From positions 1-6,766 of the forward strand of contig JAQICG010000087.1 of NCBI GenBank assembly GCA_027858635.1: a stretch of 6,766 bases of DNA, read 5' to 3'. The stretch's first letter is position 1. Each line of letters opens with the position of its first letter. This stretch comes from Gammaproteobacteria bacterium (lineage in GTDB: Bacteria; Pseudomonadota; Gammaproteobacteria; SZUA-229). The position numbers and the translations under genes were made by a program. The notes below the pieces were generated by a model. The model searched no databases. It was not told where the DNA came from and was given only the letters and a program-made list of their open reading frames with translations. Positions 1 through 5,193 of this stretch are shown one piece after another.

Positions 1-311
1 AGGTCCAGGCTCTCCAGATTCAGCTCCGCCATGAGCTCGGCCAGTTGCGGCTCAGTGCCTGCGGGTGTTTCCGTCATCAGCGCCCGCCGGTAGCTGGAAG
101 CGATCAGCATCTGCTCCGCCCCGGCCTTGCGCAACTCGTAGCTGTCCTTGCCCGGCTGATCAATATCGAAATCATGGTGCGCATGTTTTATCATCGCCAC
201 CCGTAGCCCCCTGGCCCTGAGTAGAGGCAGCACCTTCACCAGCAGGGTGGTTTTTCCAGTACCGCTGTAGGCGGCAAAACCCAGCACCGGTTTTTTGAAT
301 TTATCTGTCAT
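1..311 (-). CDS. mobB: Molybdopterin-guanine dinucleotide biosynthesis protein B (MobB), 5' part only
   Basis: MobB is a GTP-binding P-loop protein that assists MobA in attaching GMP to molybdopterin, making the bis-MGD cofactor of DMSO-reductase-family enzymes in the cytoplasm. About 103 N-terminal residues are visible; the family is usually about 170 aa, so the C-terminus lies beyond the left edge. The start ATG is at 311-309 with a GGAG motif just upstream on the - strand. After MTDKFKKPVLGFAAYSG comes a Walker A loop, YSGTGKTT at residues 15-22. It is followed by the family signature KHAHHDFDIDQPGKDS (residues 42-57), in which MobB proteins carry a His/Asp-rich stretch. The reading frame is intact throughout the visible part. 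Family assignment is strong. The upstream neighbour is a divergent broken cytochrome gene, so no operon partner can be seen on this side. Confidence 0.93.
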   Translation of the reverse strand, partial: MTDKFKKPVLGFAAYSGTGKTTLLVKVLPLLRARGLRVAMIKHAHHDFDIDQPGKDSYELRKAGAEQMLIASSYRRALMTETPAGTEPQLAELMAELNLESLD

Positions 312-327
312 GGGGCTCCGCTCTCTA

Positions 328-342
328 AATATGATCCATATT
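328..342. promoter_or_regulatory. Short inverted repeat upstream of mobB
   Basis: AATATG and CATATT form a 6-bp inverted repeat around a 3-base centre (ATC), starting 17 bases before the mobB start codon. The size and spacing would suit a dimeric DNA-binding protein, but the sequence matches no operator I recognise. It is AT-rich and could arise by chance. Confidence 0.25.
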
Positions 343-421
343 CAACTTTATAAAGAATAAATGGCAATAGACTCTAACTTTGCCCCGATATTTTTCAGCA
401 CTTCCTGTCTACTGCCTATAA

Positions 422-766
422 ACTCAAACGCCTTCAATAAGCATTTCCGCTTATGCCGCCGGTGAGTGGCATGAGGTTGCTGAAATCGCCCTTAAAATTA
501 AAAACAGCTACATTTTGCAACAAAGTCTTAGCCGTGATCAGGTTAAAGAACTCCAGACCTCTCTGCCCGATGCATTTGTGAAACAGGATCAGCAGTTTCA
601 TTACCTGGCCGGGCAGCTCAACCATTTCGCCCACAACGAAAATCCGGAACTGGTTGGCTTTTATTATTCGAAACTCGTCAAGTCCTGTGTTAGCTGTCAT
701 GCCGTGCATGCTCTACACCGATTCCCGGAATTAGCTTCTGAACCCGCCGATGCACATGCACATTAG
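422..766 (+). pseudogene. 5'-truncated or frameshifted monohaem cytochrome c gene
   Basis: The frame is open from 422 (after a stop at 419-421) to the TAG at 764-766. It encodes a helical segment containing AYAAGEWHEVAEIALKIKNS, then a C-terminal haem site CVSCH (codons 686-700) followed by AVHALHRF and a His-rich tail ADAHAH. A gdw-x-v-x-x-A helix early on and a C-terminal CxxCH are typical of small periplasmic monohaem cytochromes of the four-helix c'/c-556-like kind. Those proteins normally start with a signal peptide and an N-terminal helix, and neither is present here. The only start codon in frame is a TTG at 515, which falls inside the conserved part, gives 83 aa without an export signal, and has no convincing ribosome binding site. 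Without Sec export the haem could not be attached. The likely reading is a gene whose 5' end was lost or shifted out of frame. A sequencing error in 360-470 is the alternative. Confidence 0.6.
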
Positions 767-840
767 GTACACAGCCTAATACATTTCCCTGTAATAACCG
801 GATTTTCCCAAAGAGAAACCCTTTTATTACTTAATAAGAT

Positions 841-885
841 TTGTGCTGACCGAAAAGTATTTAAATAACTTTTCGGTCGGCACAA
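841..885. repeat. Long near-perfect inverted repeat (18-bp stem, 9-base loop)
   Basis: The left arm TTGTGCTGACCGAAAAGT (841-858) pairs with the right arm ACTTTTCGGTCGGCACAA (868-885). The only departure from perfect complementarity is T847 opposite G879, which would be a G-U wobble in RNA. The loop is the AT-only sequence 859-867. No T-run follows on either strand, so it is not a typical intrinsic terminator, although it could end transcription or protect the 3' end of the cytochrome transcript. It might instead be a protein-binding palindrome: the GACCG/CGGTC half-sites resemble those of some TetR-family operators. A third possibility is one copy of a dispersed palindromic repeat. The structure is directly visible; its role is open. 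Confidence 0.8.
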
Positions 886-957
886 CTTGCCCGCCAAACT
901 AATCTGGCTTATATAAAACACCATCCTTGCGGTTATATGTTACAGCTTCACTGTTCA

Positions 958-995
958 TTGACATTTTTTATACATAAGCTGACTATATCTATAAT
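958..995 (+). promoter_or_regulatory. Candidate promoter region for the 1088-1696 gene
   Basis: A perfect TTGACA lies at 958-963 and a perfect TATAAT at 990-995, but they are 26 bases apart, too far to form one sigma-70 promoter. TATAAT could pair with TTTATA at 967-972 (17-base spacer, 4/6 match). A second possibility is TTCACT (947-952) with TATACA (969-974), also with 17 bases between. The region lies 93-130 bases before the ATG at 1088. Confidence 0.3.
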
Positions 996-1087
996 CGGAA
1001 CTGGAAAACCATTTAGTCGTATTTGAGTTCATTCCTGCTCCGGGATCTGGATTGTCGCTTTTTCACTGTGAATCCTGGACAACTACA

Positions 1088-1696
1088 ATGATCATATCAA
1101 AATTTCTAAGCGCTTTAATTGATGAATTAAAAAGACTCTATAATCAGCTTTCTTTAGCTCAATTATATAGGCGCATGCACGGTTATCATAATCAGAATAA
1201 ATCTTTCGGCAATGCTCCTGCCACCGATATAAGATCCTCTCTGTCAGAATGCATTAACAATATAATCATTAAACATGAAGCGGACGGGCCTGCTGTTATC
1301 ACTCCGCATCCAGTCAGCACCAGCACGGTTCATCATTCGGCTACCGAAAAACACCCTGTTCCTTATCCTTTCCGGGCAAATAGCGAAACTGATAAAAACT
1401 CACGCTATGCCGTTAACACCCGTCAAATCAATGATCTTGTAAAATACTTCAAGACAAAAGAAAATGACGCTGAACTGCACCCCGCGATTAAAGATAAACT
1501 GCGACGCAGCATCTGGGAACATATCAATGCGGCTATTGAATGCGCCTTAATGGGGGACAGGCGCAATGCAAAAATGCATGTCGATATCGCCAATTATGCG
1601 TTCCAGGAAGTCGCGCATTATATGTCTGAGGAGCAGTACCGGTTATTTGCCACCACGCTTGATGAGCATCTGAGTGCTTTAAATGCTGACGATTAG
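1088..1696 (+). CDS. Unrecognised 202-aa soluble protein with helical ends
   Basis: I do not recognise this protein. I chose the ATG at 1088; a TTG at 1052 would add 12 residues, but it sits behind no ribosome binding site. The signal at 1088 is also weak (GGA about 9 bases upstream). There is no signal peptide or membrane helix. Residues 1-35 are an amphipathic, basic helical segment (KFLSALIDELKRLYNQ, then AQLYRRM). Residues 65-105 are Pro/Ser/Thr/His-rich and look disordered. Residues 110-198 are strongly helical, with the densest conserved-looking stretch at 141-188 (SIWEHINAAIECALMGDRR, then AKMHVDIANYAFQEVAHYMS). This suggests two short helical regions joined by a flexible linker, perhaps a protein-binding adaptor. 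The 5' half is AT-rich compared with genes further right, which could mean acquired DNA or simply weak constraint. Confidence 0.75.
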   Translation: MIISKFLSALIDELKRLYNQLSLAQLYRRMHGYHNQNKSFGNAPATDIRSSLSECINNIIIKHEADGPAVITPHPVSTSTVHHSATEKHPVPYPFRANSETDKNSRYAVNTRQINDLVKYFKTKENDAELHPAIKDKLRRSIWEHINAAIECALMGDRRNAKMHVDIANYAFQEVAHYMSEEQYRLFATTLDEHLSALNADD

Positions 1697-1822
1697 TACT
1701 CTTGCCAATCCGTCATTCGTATGTTCTCGCCGGCTTTGTATTTACCGCATATTTGCAGCGGCGTGAAGGCGATGCTTCTTTTGGACGGCGTTAACTGCAA
1801 CGCAAACTGCTTTGTCTGCGCA

Positions 1823-1851
1823 TTGAACTTTCTAGGTGTAAATATTATTAA
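1823..1851 (+). promoter_or_regulatory. Candidate sigma-70-like promoter for the 1875-2225 gene
   Basis: TTGAAC (1823-1828) and TATTAA (1846-1851) are separated by 17 bases, each a 4/6 match to consensus. They lie in an AT-rich block just before the ribosome binding site. The 178-base gap after the previous gene supports independent transcription. The match is modest. Confidence 0.3.
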
Positions 1852-1862
1852 CCAGATCAAAA

Positions 1863-1866
1863 AAGG
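1863..1866 (+). promoter_or_regulatory. Ribosome binding site that fixes the start at 1875
   Basis: AAGG, within a run of A's followed by GGTGAT, lies 8 bases before the ATG at 1875. The in-frame GTG at 1866 overlaps this site, so it is unlikely to be the start. Confidence 0.6.
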
Positions 1867-1874
1867 TGATTGTA

Positions 1875-2225
1875 ATGCAACCTGTTATTACTGTTGAATT
1901 TCTAGCGAAGGCGGGTGAACAGACCTTAAAGGAGGACAGCGTTTCTTTTCATAAGCCGGAGGAACTGTTTCAATTTATTGCCCCCGGCGGCGGCTGTGAC
2001 TCCATCCCCGACAGTGTGGGTGAAATACAGCTGGTTTTTCTTCAGCCTCCTCACCCCAATGAGCATAACCCGATTGCCGACAGACGCGTGACCCTGGAGC
2101 TGGGTATCGTATTTTTAACCGGTCCATTAGCCGAAATCATCCAGACCGCAGAGCAGCTTGTTGACAAGGCCGGACGCGGCGAACTTTCCGAATCGTTTCT
2201 CAGGGCGATTAATCTAAGCAGATGA
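1875..2225 (+). CDS. Unrecognised 116-aa soluble protein
   Basis: The start ATG at 1875 is preceded by AAGG at 8 bases, and the protein ends at the TGA at 2223-2225. I do not recognise the family. There is no signal peptide or membrane segment. It opens with a beta-like strand (MQPVITVEFLAKAGEQ), then a possible helix (KPEELFQFI) and a Gly-rich loop APGGGCDSIPD (residues 36-46) containing the only Cys. A strand EIQLVFLQPPHP follows, then a hydrophobic strand VTLELGIVFLTG (72-83), and a C-terminal helix LAEIIQTAEQLVDKAGRG. The pattern suggests a small alpha/beta domain. It stands alone between an unknown gene and a convergent operon, so the neighbours give no clue to function. Codon use looks like that of the surrounding genes. 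Confidence 0.75.
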   Translation: MQPVITVEFLAKAGEQTLKEDSVSFHKPEELFQFIAPGGGCDSIPDSVGEIQLVFLQPPHPNEHNPIADRRVTLELGIVFLTGPLAEIIQTAEQLVDKAGRGELSESFLRAINLSR

Positions 2226-2324
2226 AATATCCGCGGCGGGCATACAAGTGACGGGGCATCAGGAGGGTGATCACCTGCTTTGGATTGCGGCTCGCTGCTG
2301 ACACTGTCCTGACCGTTTCAGTCC

Positions 2325-2774
2325 TTAAAGCCTTTCCTGCTGTTCGTGTATCTGTTCTCGACCGACCAGCTTTACCAGATCATTACTGATCTCGGCGATC
2401 AGCTCGATAACATCATCGGCGCATAAAATGCCTTCCAGTCCACCCTGATCATTCACCACTACCAGACGGCGAATACCCCGCCCTCGCATCTGTTCCAGCG
2501 CATCAAACAGGCTTACCGATTCGGTGACGCTGACGGGGTAGGCGCTCATGATATCCTTGACCTCCTTTACTTCGGGCGAAAGATCCTGCGCCATGATTTC
2601 GATCACCAGATCGCGATCAGTGACAATGCCCACAGGCATATTCTCCTTTGCCTGTTTCTCTACCACCACCAGATCACCGACGTGATGCTCACGCATCAGC
2701 TGCGCGGCTTCCATCGCCGTGGTTTCCGGCGCGGTGATGATCACTTCCCGATTACAATATCGTCCCGCTGTCAT
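2325..2774 (-). CDS. Tandem CBS-domain protein
   Basis: This 149-aa cytoplasmic protein consists almost entirely of one Bateman module, a pair of CBS domains that typically binds adenine nucleotides or related ligands and reports energy state. CBS1 spans about residues 5-62, with the strand HVGDLVVVEK and the loop GIVTDRDL (49-56). CBS2 spans about 71-128, starting at VKDIMSAYP, with GIRRLVVVN (100-108) and GILCADDV (115-122). The Thr/Ser-Asp pattern of GIVTDRDL is the classic ribose-phosphate contact. There is no attached effector domain, so it probably acts on a partner or as a sensor. The ATG at 2774 has GGAG 6 bases upstream. It lies 17 bases after the end of the hibernation-factor gene on the same strand, so the two are almost certainly co-transcribed; I infer a shared stress or starvation role. 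Confidence 0.92.
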   Translation of the reverse strand: MTAGRYCNREVIITAPETTAMEAAQLMREHHVGDLVVVEKQAKENMPVGIVTDRDLVIEIMAQDLSPEVKEVKDIMSAYPVSVTESVSLFDALEQMRGRGIRRLVVVNDQGGLEGILCADDVIELIAEISNDLVKLVGREQIHEQQERL

Positions 2775-2791
2775 ATTTTGCTCCGAATAAC

Positions 2792-3358
2792 TCAGCCCGC
2801 GATGTAGTGTTTGCCGACAATCTGAACGGTGGTGGCCTGCGGCCCCTCTTCACCGGCTTCCTCGGAAAACCTGACCTCTTCGCCCAAATCCAGCTCATCA
2901 AACTCAGCGTTGATGATGCTGTTGCGATGGAAATAGATATCGCGACCGTCATTGGTCATGATTCGACCGAAGTCCTGCTCGGGGTGCAGACTGGATATGT
3001 TGCCGTGGGGCGGCGCCTCATGGTGCTTGACGTCTCCGCGACGTTTGCTGGCATAGGCCTTGAGCTGTCTGCGCATGGCATCAAAGGCGTCCCGGATGGC
3101 GACATAGACATCTTCATGAGCGTGGTTATCATTGTGCGCACGATCCACCACCAGTTCGCCATCGGGCACGGTAACATCGATAATGACATGGTACAGCGTG
3201 CCTTTGTGCTTGTGCGAATGGGGTGCTTCAACGATCACTCGACAGCCCATGATGTGGTCATAAAAAGTATCCAGCTTGGCGGCTTTTTCCCTGATGTTGG
3301 CTTCAACAAAATCGGATTTAGGTATATCTCGAAAGGTTATTTCTAAAGGCAGTTTCAT
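2792..3358 (-). CDS. HPF/RaiA ribosome-hibernation domain fused to a cold-shock domain
   Basis: This 188-aa protein has an N-terminal HPF/RaiA (S30AE) domain at about residues 1-105: MKLPLEITFRDIPKS, the helix VEANIREKAAKL, strands CRVIVEAPH and LYHVIIDVTV, and the helix EDVYVAIRDAFDAMRRQLKAY. Domains of this family bind the 30S decoding region and silence ribosomes in stress or stationary phase. After a His-rich linker, residues about 127-182 form a cold-shock (OB-fold, RNA-binding) domain with an intact RNP2-like DIYFHRNSI (140-148). The RNP1 equivalent reads QDFGRI instead of KGFGFI, so one aromatic RNA-stacking residue is Arg. I chose ATG 3358 because AGGAG lies 8 bases upstream; an in-frame ATG at 3385 would place that site inside the coding region. 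It is the first gene of the operon with the CBS protein. The HPF-CSD architecture is known in proteobacteria. Confidence 0.92.
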   Translation of the reverse strand: MKLPLEITFRDIPKSDFVEANIREKAAKLDTFYDHIMGCRVIVEAPHSHKHKGTLYHVIIDVTVPDGELVVDRAHNDNHAHEDVYVAIRDAFDAMRRQLKAYASKRRGDVKHHEAPPHGNISSLHPEQDFGRIMTNDGRDIYFHRNSIINAEFDELDLGEEVRFSEEAGEEGPQATTVQIVGKHYIAG

Positions 3359-3366
3359 TAATTGCT

Positions 3367-3371
3367 CTCCT
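3367..3371 (-). promoter_or_regulatory. Ribosome binding site that fixes the HPF-CSD start
   Basis: On the - strand AGGAG lies 8 bases before the ATG at 3358. It decides against the in-frame ATG at 3385, whose product would have nine extra, poorly conserved-looking residues. Confidence 0.75.
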
Positions 3372-3476
3372 CTTTTACTGAACAAGTCGACATGGTCTAA
3401 TATTACACCTTCCGCTGTTTTTAAAAACTATGCTGCATCGATGGTAATTTAATGCCACCGGGTCGGTTCAACATCC

Positions 3477-3629
3477 ATGCCGGCTGCACTGTTACTGCTC
3501 TTTTCTTCATCCAGTTTTGCCTGGTGGAGCAACAACAATGGCTGGAATAACTGGGCGGAAAAGGTCCTGGGCGATAATGACCGCCACGGTCCCTACGGCT
3601 ATTCTGGTTATGATGGCTGGGGCTGGTAG
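3477..3629 (+). CDS. Small exported Trp/Tyr/Gly/Asn-rich peptide, sulfur-globule-protein-like
   Basis: This 50-codon ORF begins MPAALLLLFSSSSFA and continues WWSNNNGWNNWAEKV, ending HGPYGYSGYDGWGW before the TAG at 3627-3629. The first 15 residues look like the hydrophobic core and SFA cleavage site of a Sec signal peptide, leaving a mature peptide of about 35 residues with six Trp, three Tyr and many Gly and Asn. Small secreted proteins of this composition include the sulfur-globule envelope proteins of sulfur-oxidising bacteria; the resemblance here is compositional only. Two problems remain. There is no positively charged n-region and no ribosome binding site before ATG 3477, and the frame is closed at 3450-3452. 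The true start may therefore have been lost, or lie in another frame behind a frameshift. It could be a decayed gene. It stands alone between two - strand genes. Confidence 0.5.
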   Translation: MPAALLLLFSSSSFAWWSNNNGWNNWAEKVLGDNDRHGPYGYSGYDGWGW

Positions 3630-3739
3630 CTGCTGTAAAGTCGCTTCCGATTTTATTTAAAAGAAACTCAATGGCTATGGTGTCAGCTGGTTTTAGTCTT
3701 CGCGGATACCGGCGGTTCGACCGACACCTGCATCTCGGA

Positions 3740-4465
3740 CTACGGTTCGCTAAGCTCGGCATCGTGATAGACATTCTGCACGTCATCAAGGTCGTTCAGC
3801 ATCTCCATAAACTTGTTGAACATTTCAACGTCATCACCGCTGACTGCGGTGGTGGTTTTGGGCAGGAACTGGATTTCATCGACCTCAAAGTCAATCTCCC
3901 CGAAAGCCTCCATCAGGGCCTGCTTGGCTTTAGCGTATTCGGTGTGGGGCGCAAAGACGGTGATGAGGCCGTCCTCATTTTCGATGTCGGTGACATCCAC
4001 GTCCGCCAACATTAATGCTTCCAGAACTGCCTCTTCATCGTCGCTCTTGAAGGCCAGAATGCAGTCGTGATCGAACATGTGGCTGACCGCGCCCTGGGTG
4101 CCGATTTTGCATTTTGTTTTAGTGAAGCAAAGCCGCACATCGCCAAAGGTGCGGTTGGGGTTATCGGTGAGGCAGTCGATGATGACCATACAGCTGCCCG
4201 GTCCGTAACCTTCATAACGCGCCGGGGAGAAATCTTCGCCGCCACCGCCCTTGGCCTTGCTGATTGCCTTTTCGATCACATGGCTGGGCACCTGATCTTT
4301 TTTGGCGCGCTCGATCAGTCGGCGTAGGGCCAGATTGCCTTCCGGATCGGTGCCGCCGGCTTTGGCGCAGACGTAGATCTCCCGGCCATATTTACTGTAG
4401 ACCCTGGCATTGGCGTCTGAAGTTTTGGCCATGGACTCTTTACGATTCTGATAGGCTCTGCCCAT
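3740..4465 (-). CDS. YebC/PmpR-family protein, YeeN-like branch
   Basis: This 241-aa protein matches the YebC/PmpR family over its whole length. It opens MGRAYQNRKESMAKTSDA, the form seen in the YeeN-like branch, rather than the MAGHSKWANTRHRK of true YebC. It continues with VYSKYGREIYVCAKAGG, the helix VIEKAISKAKGGGGEDF and the family hallmark RYEGYGPGSCMVIIDCLTD. Then come GTQGAVSHMFDH and a C-terminal DDVQNVYHDAEL, matching the usual DDVQxVYHN ending. Members were first described as DNA-binding transcription regulators; more recent work assigns some YebC proteins a role at the ribosome during translation of difficult sequences. Which applies here cannot be told from sequence. The ATG at 4465 is preceded by GGAG at 10 bases (4476-4479). 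The gene is monocistronic as far as can be seen and divergent from the cupin gene. Confidence 0.93.
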   Translation of the reverse strand: MGRAYQNRKESMAKTSDANARVYSKYGREIYVCAKAGGTDPEGNLALRRLIERAKKDQVPSHVIEKAISKAKGGGGEDFSPARYEGYGPGSCMVIIDCLTDNPNRTFGDVRLCFTKTKCKIGTQGAVSHMFDHDCILAFKSDDEEAVLEALMLADVDVTDIENEDGLITVFAPHTEYAKAKQALMEAFGEIDFEVDEIQFLPKTTTAVSGDDVEMFNKFMEMLNDLDDVQNVYHDAELSEP

Positions 4466-4524
4466 AAGGCTGCTGCTCCGCTGAAATTGAAATAAGGGTA
4501 AATTTTACACTAAGTATTTAGCCT

Positions 4525-4550
4525 GGGGCTTTGCTGTTATGATTAGCCCC
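4525..4550. promoter_or_regulatory. Inverted repeat in the yebC-like/cupin divergent intergenic region
   Basis: GGGGCT (4525-4530) and AGCCCC (4545-4550) form a 6-bp GC-rich inverted repeat with a 14-base spacer. It lies in the middle of the 142-base region between two divergent genes, where an operator for either gene would be expected. There is no T-run on either side, so a terminator is unlikely. A specific regulator cannot be named. Confidence 0.3.
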
Positions 4551-4607
4551 GAGAGGCTGTCCCCTGCGTTACCCGAGCACGCTGAAACCGTTTGATATTT
4601 TATCCCC

Positions 4608-4919
4608 ATGAATAATATTTTTGACGCCATTCCCAAAAACCTTGAAACCGAATCTTTTCAGCGACTGGTCAAAAGTGATACTGTAAAAATCGAACGTATC
4701 ATCTCCAGGGGCCACAGCTCGCCGGACTCCGGCTGGTATGACCAGAATGAAAATGAATGGGTCATGCTGGTACAGGGCGAAGCTACGCTGGCTTTTGCGG
4801 ATGCGGCATCGATTACTTTACGCACGGGTGATTTCGTCAATATTCCGGCGCATACTAAACACCGGGTGGACTGGACAACGCCGGAGATCGAAACCATCTG
4901 GCTGGCGGTATATTATTAA
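4608..4919 (+). CDS. Small single-domain cupin protein
   Basis: This 103-aa protein is one conserved cupin beta-barrel. Cupin motif 1 corresponds to GHSSPDSGWYDQNENEWVML (residues 35-54) followed by VQGEA. The usual HxH metal-ligand pair is absent, with YDQ in the likely equivalent place, but the Glu (E50) and Gly (G57) of the motif are kept. Motif 2 is GDFVNIPAHTKHRV (74-87) with H82 and H85. Widespread small bacterial proteins share this pattern (…ERIIS.GH.S…WYDQ…EWV.L..G…GD…IPAH..HRV.WT), and most have no known activity. Whether metal is bound is uncertain. The ATG at 4608 has no clear ribosome binding site, so translation may be weak or the message leaderless. It is divergent from the yebC-like gene and 77 bases before the membrane protein pair. 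Confidence 0.88.
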   Translation: MNNIFDAIPKNLETESFQRLVKSDTVKIERIISRGHSSPDSGWYDQNENEWVMLVQGEATLAFADAASITLRTGDFVNIPAHTKHRVDWTTPEIETIWLAVYY

Positions 4920-4984
4920 GCCGCCTGCTGCAAACGCTGATTCGGCACTACCCCGAGCCGCAGTTAACCTCAAACTGATCTATC

Positions 4985-4989
4985 AGGAG
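4985..4989 (+). promoter_or_regulatory. Strong ribosome binding site of the first small membrane protein
   Basis: AGGAG lies 7 bases before the ATG at 4997. It supports a 64-residue ORF that might otherwise be dismissed for its length. Confidence 0.7.
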
Positions 4990-4996
4990 CCATAGT

Positions 4997-5191
4997 ATGG
5001 AACCCATTTTTATAAGCGTATTATTTCTCGCCGCCTTTCTGCTGCCGCCATTCTGGAAAATATTTACCCGAGCCGGGCTGAATCCCTATCTGAGCCTGAC
5101 CGTGCTGATCCCCTTTTTCGGTTTCATCATCGCGGGCCTTATTCTGGCGGTGTCTGACTGGAACATAAAACCTCAGACCAAAAGGCTTTAA
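4997..5191 (+). CDS. Small two-helix inner membrane protein (first of a paralogous pair)
   Basis: This 64-aa protein has two predicted transmembrane helices, about residues 4-19 (IFISVLFLAAFLLPPF) and 32-53 (LSLTVLIPFFGFIIAGLILAVS). Between them is a short polar segment KIFTRAGLNPY, and the C-terminus is basic (KPQTKRL). A start with AGGAG at 7 bases supports expression. The core I-F-x-x-A-G, then S-L, then I-P, then I-L-A-V-x-D-W is repeated in the protein encoded immediately downstream, so the two are probably ancient tandem duplicates. The pattern of a K/R-A-G motif followed by a hydrophobic helix containing Pro recurs in many small bacterial membrane proteins of unknown role. A two-subunit membrane complex is a reasonable inference, but no function can be assigned. 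Confidence 0.78.
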   Translation: MEPIFISVLFLAAFLLPPFWKIFTRAGLNPYLSLTVLIPFFGFIIAGLILAVSDWNIKPQTKRL

Positions 5192-5193
5192 TT

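Larger units (their letters stand above)
767..1087. other. Gene-free AT-rich stretch
   Basis: This 321-base stretch between the cytochrome remnant and the next gene has no convincing ORF in any frame. It holds the large inverted repeat at 841-885 and promoter-like hexamers around 958-995, both listed separately. The sequence is visibly more AT-rich than the genes to the right. Nothing resembling a tRNA or a known riboswitch was seen. Confidence 0.6.

Noticed and set aside
434..709. A 91-codon - strand frame opposite the cytochrome remnant
   Set aside because: It is antisense to the stretch encoding the haem motif and resembles no family.
958..995. TTGACA and TATAAT as a single consensus promoter
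   Set aside because: Both hexamers are perfect, but the 26-base spacer is far beyond the usual 16-18, so they cannot act together as one sigma-70 promoter.
1052..1087. TTG at 1052 as start of the 1088-1696 gene
   Set aside because: There is no ribosome binding site before it, and the added residues (SLFHCESWTTT) look like untranslated leader.
2258..2285. Palindrome GGTGATCACC and CAGG/CCTG near the convergent gene ends, considered as a terminator
   Set aside because: The perfect palindrome leaves no loop, the alternative stem is only 4 bp, and there is only a three-T tail.
2807..3346. A 179-codon + strand frame opposite the HPF-CSD gene
   Set aside because: It lies entirely antisense to a confidently identified gene, has no ribosome binding site, and its translation shows no domain. 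Its length follows from the codon pattern of the real gene.
3421..3789. A 122-codon - strand frame crossing the small exported peptide and the end of the yebC-like gene
   Set aside because: Arg- and Ser-rich composition, overlap with the yebC-like gene in another frame, and no start signal mark it as a chance frame.
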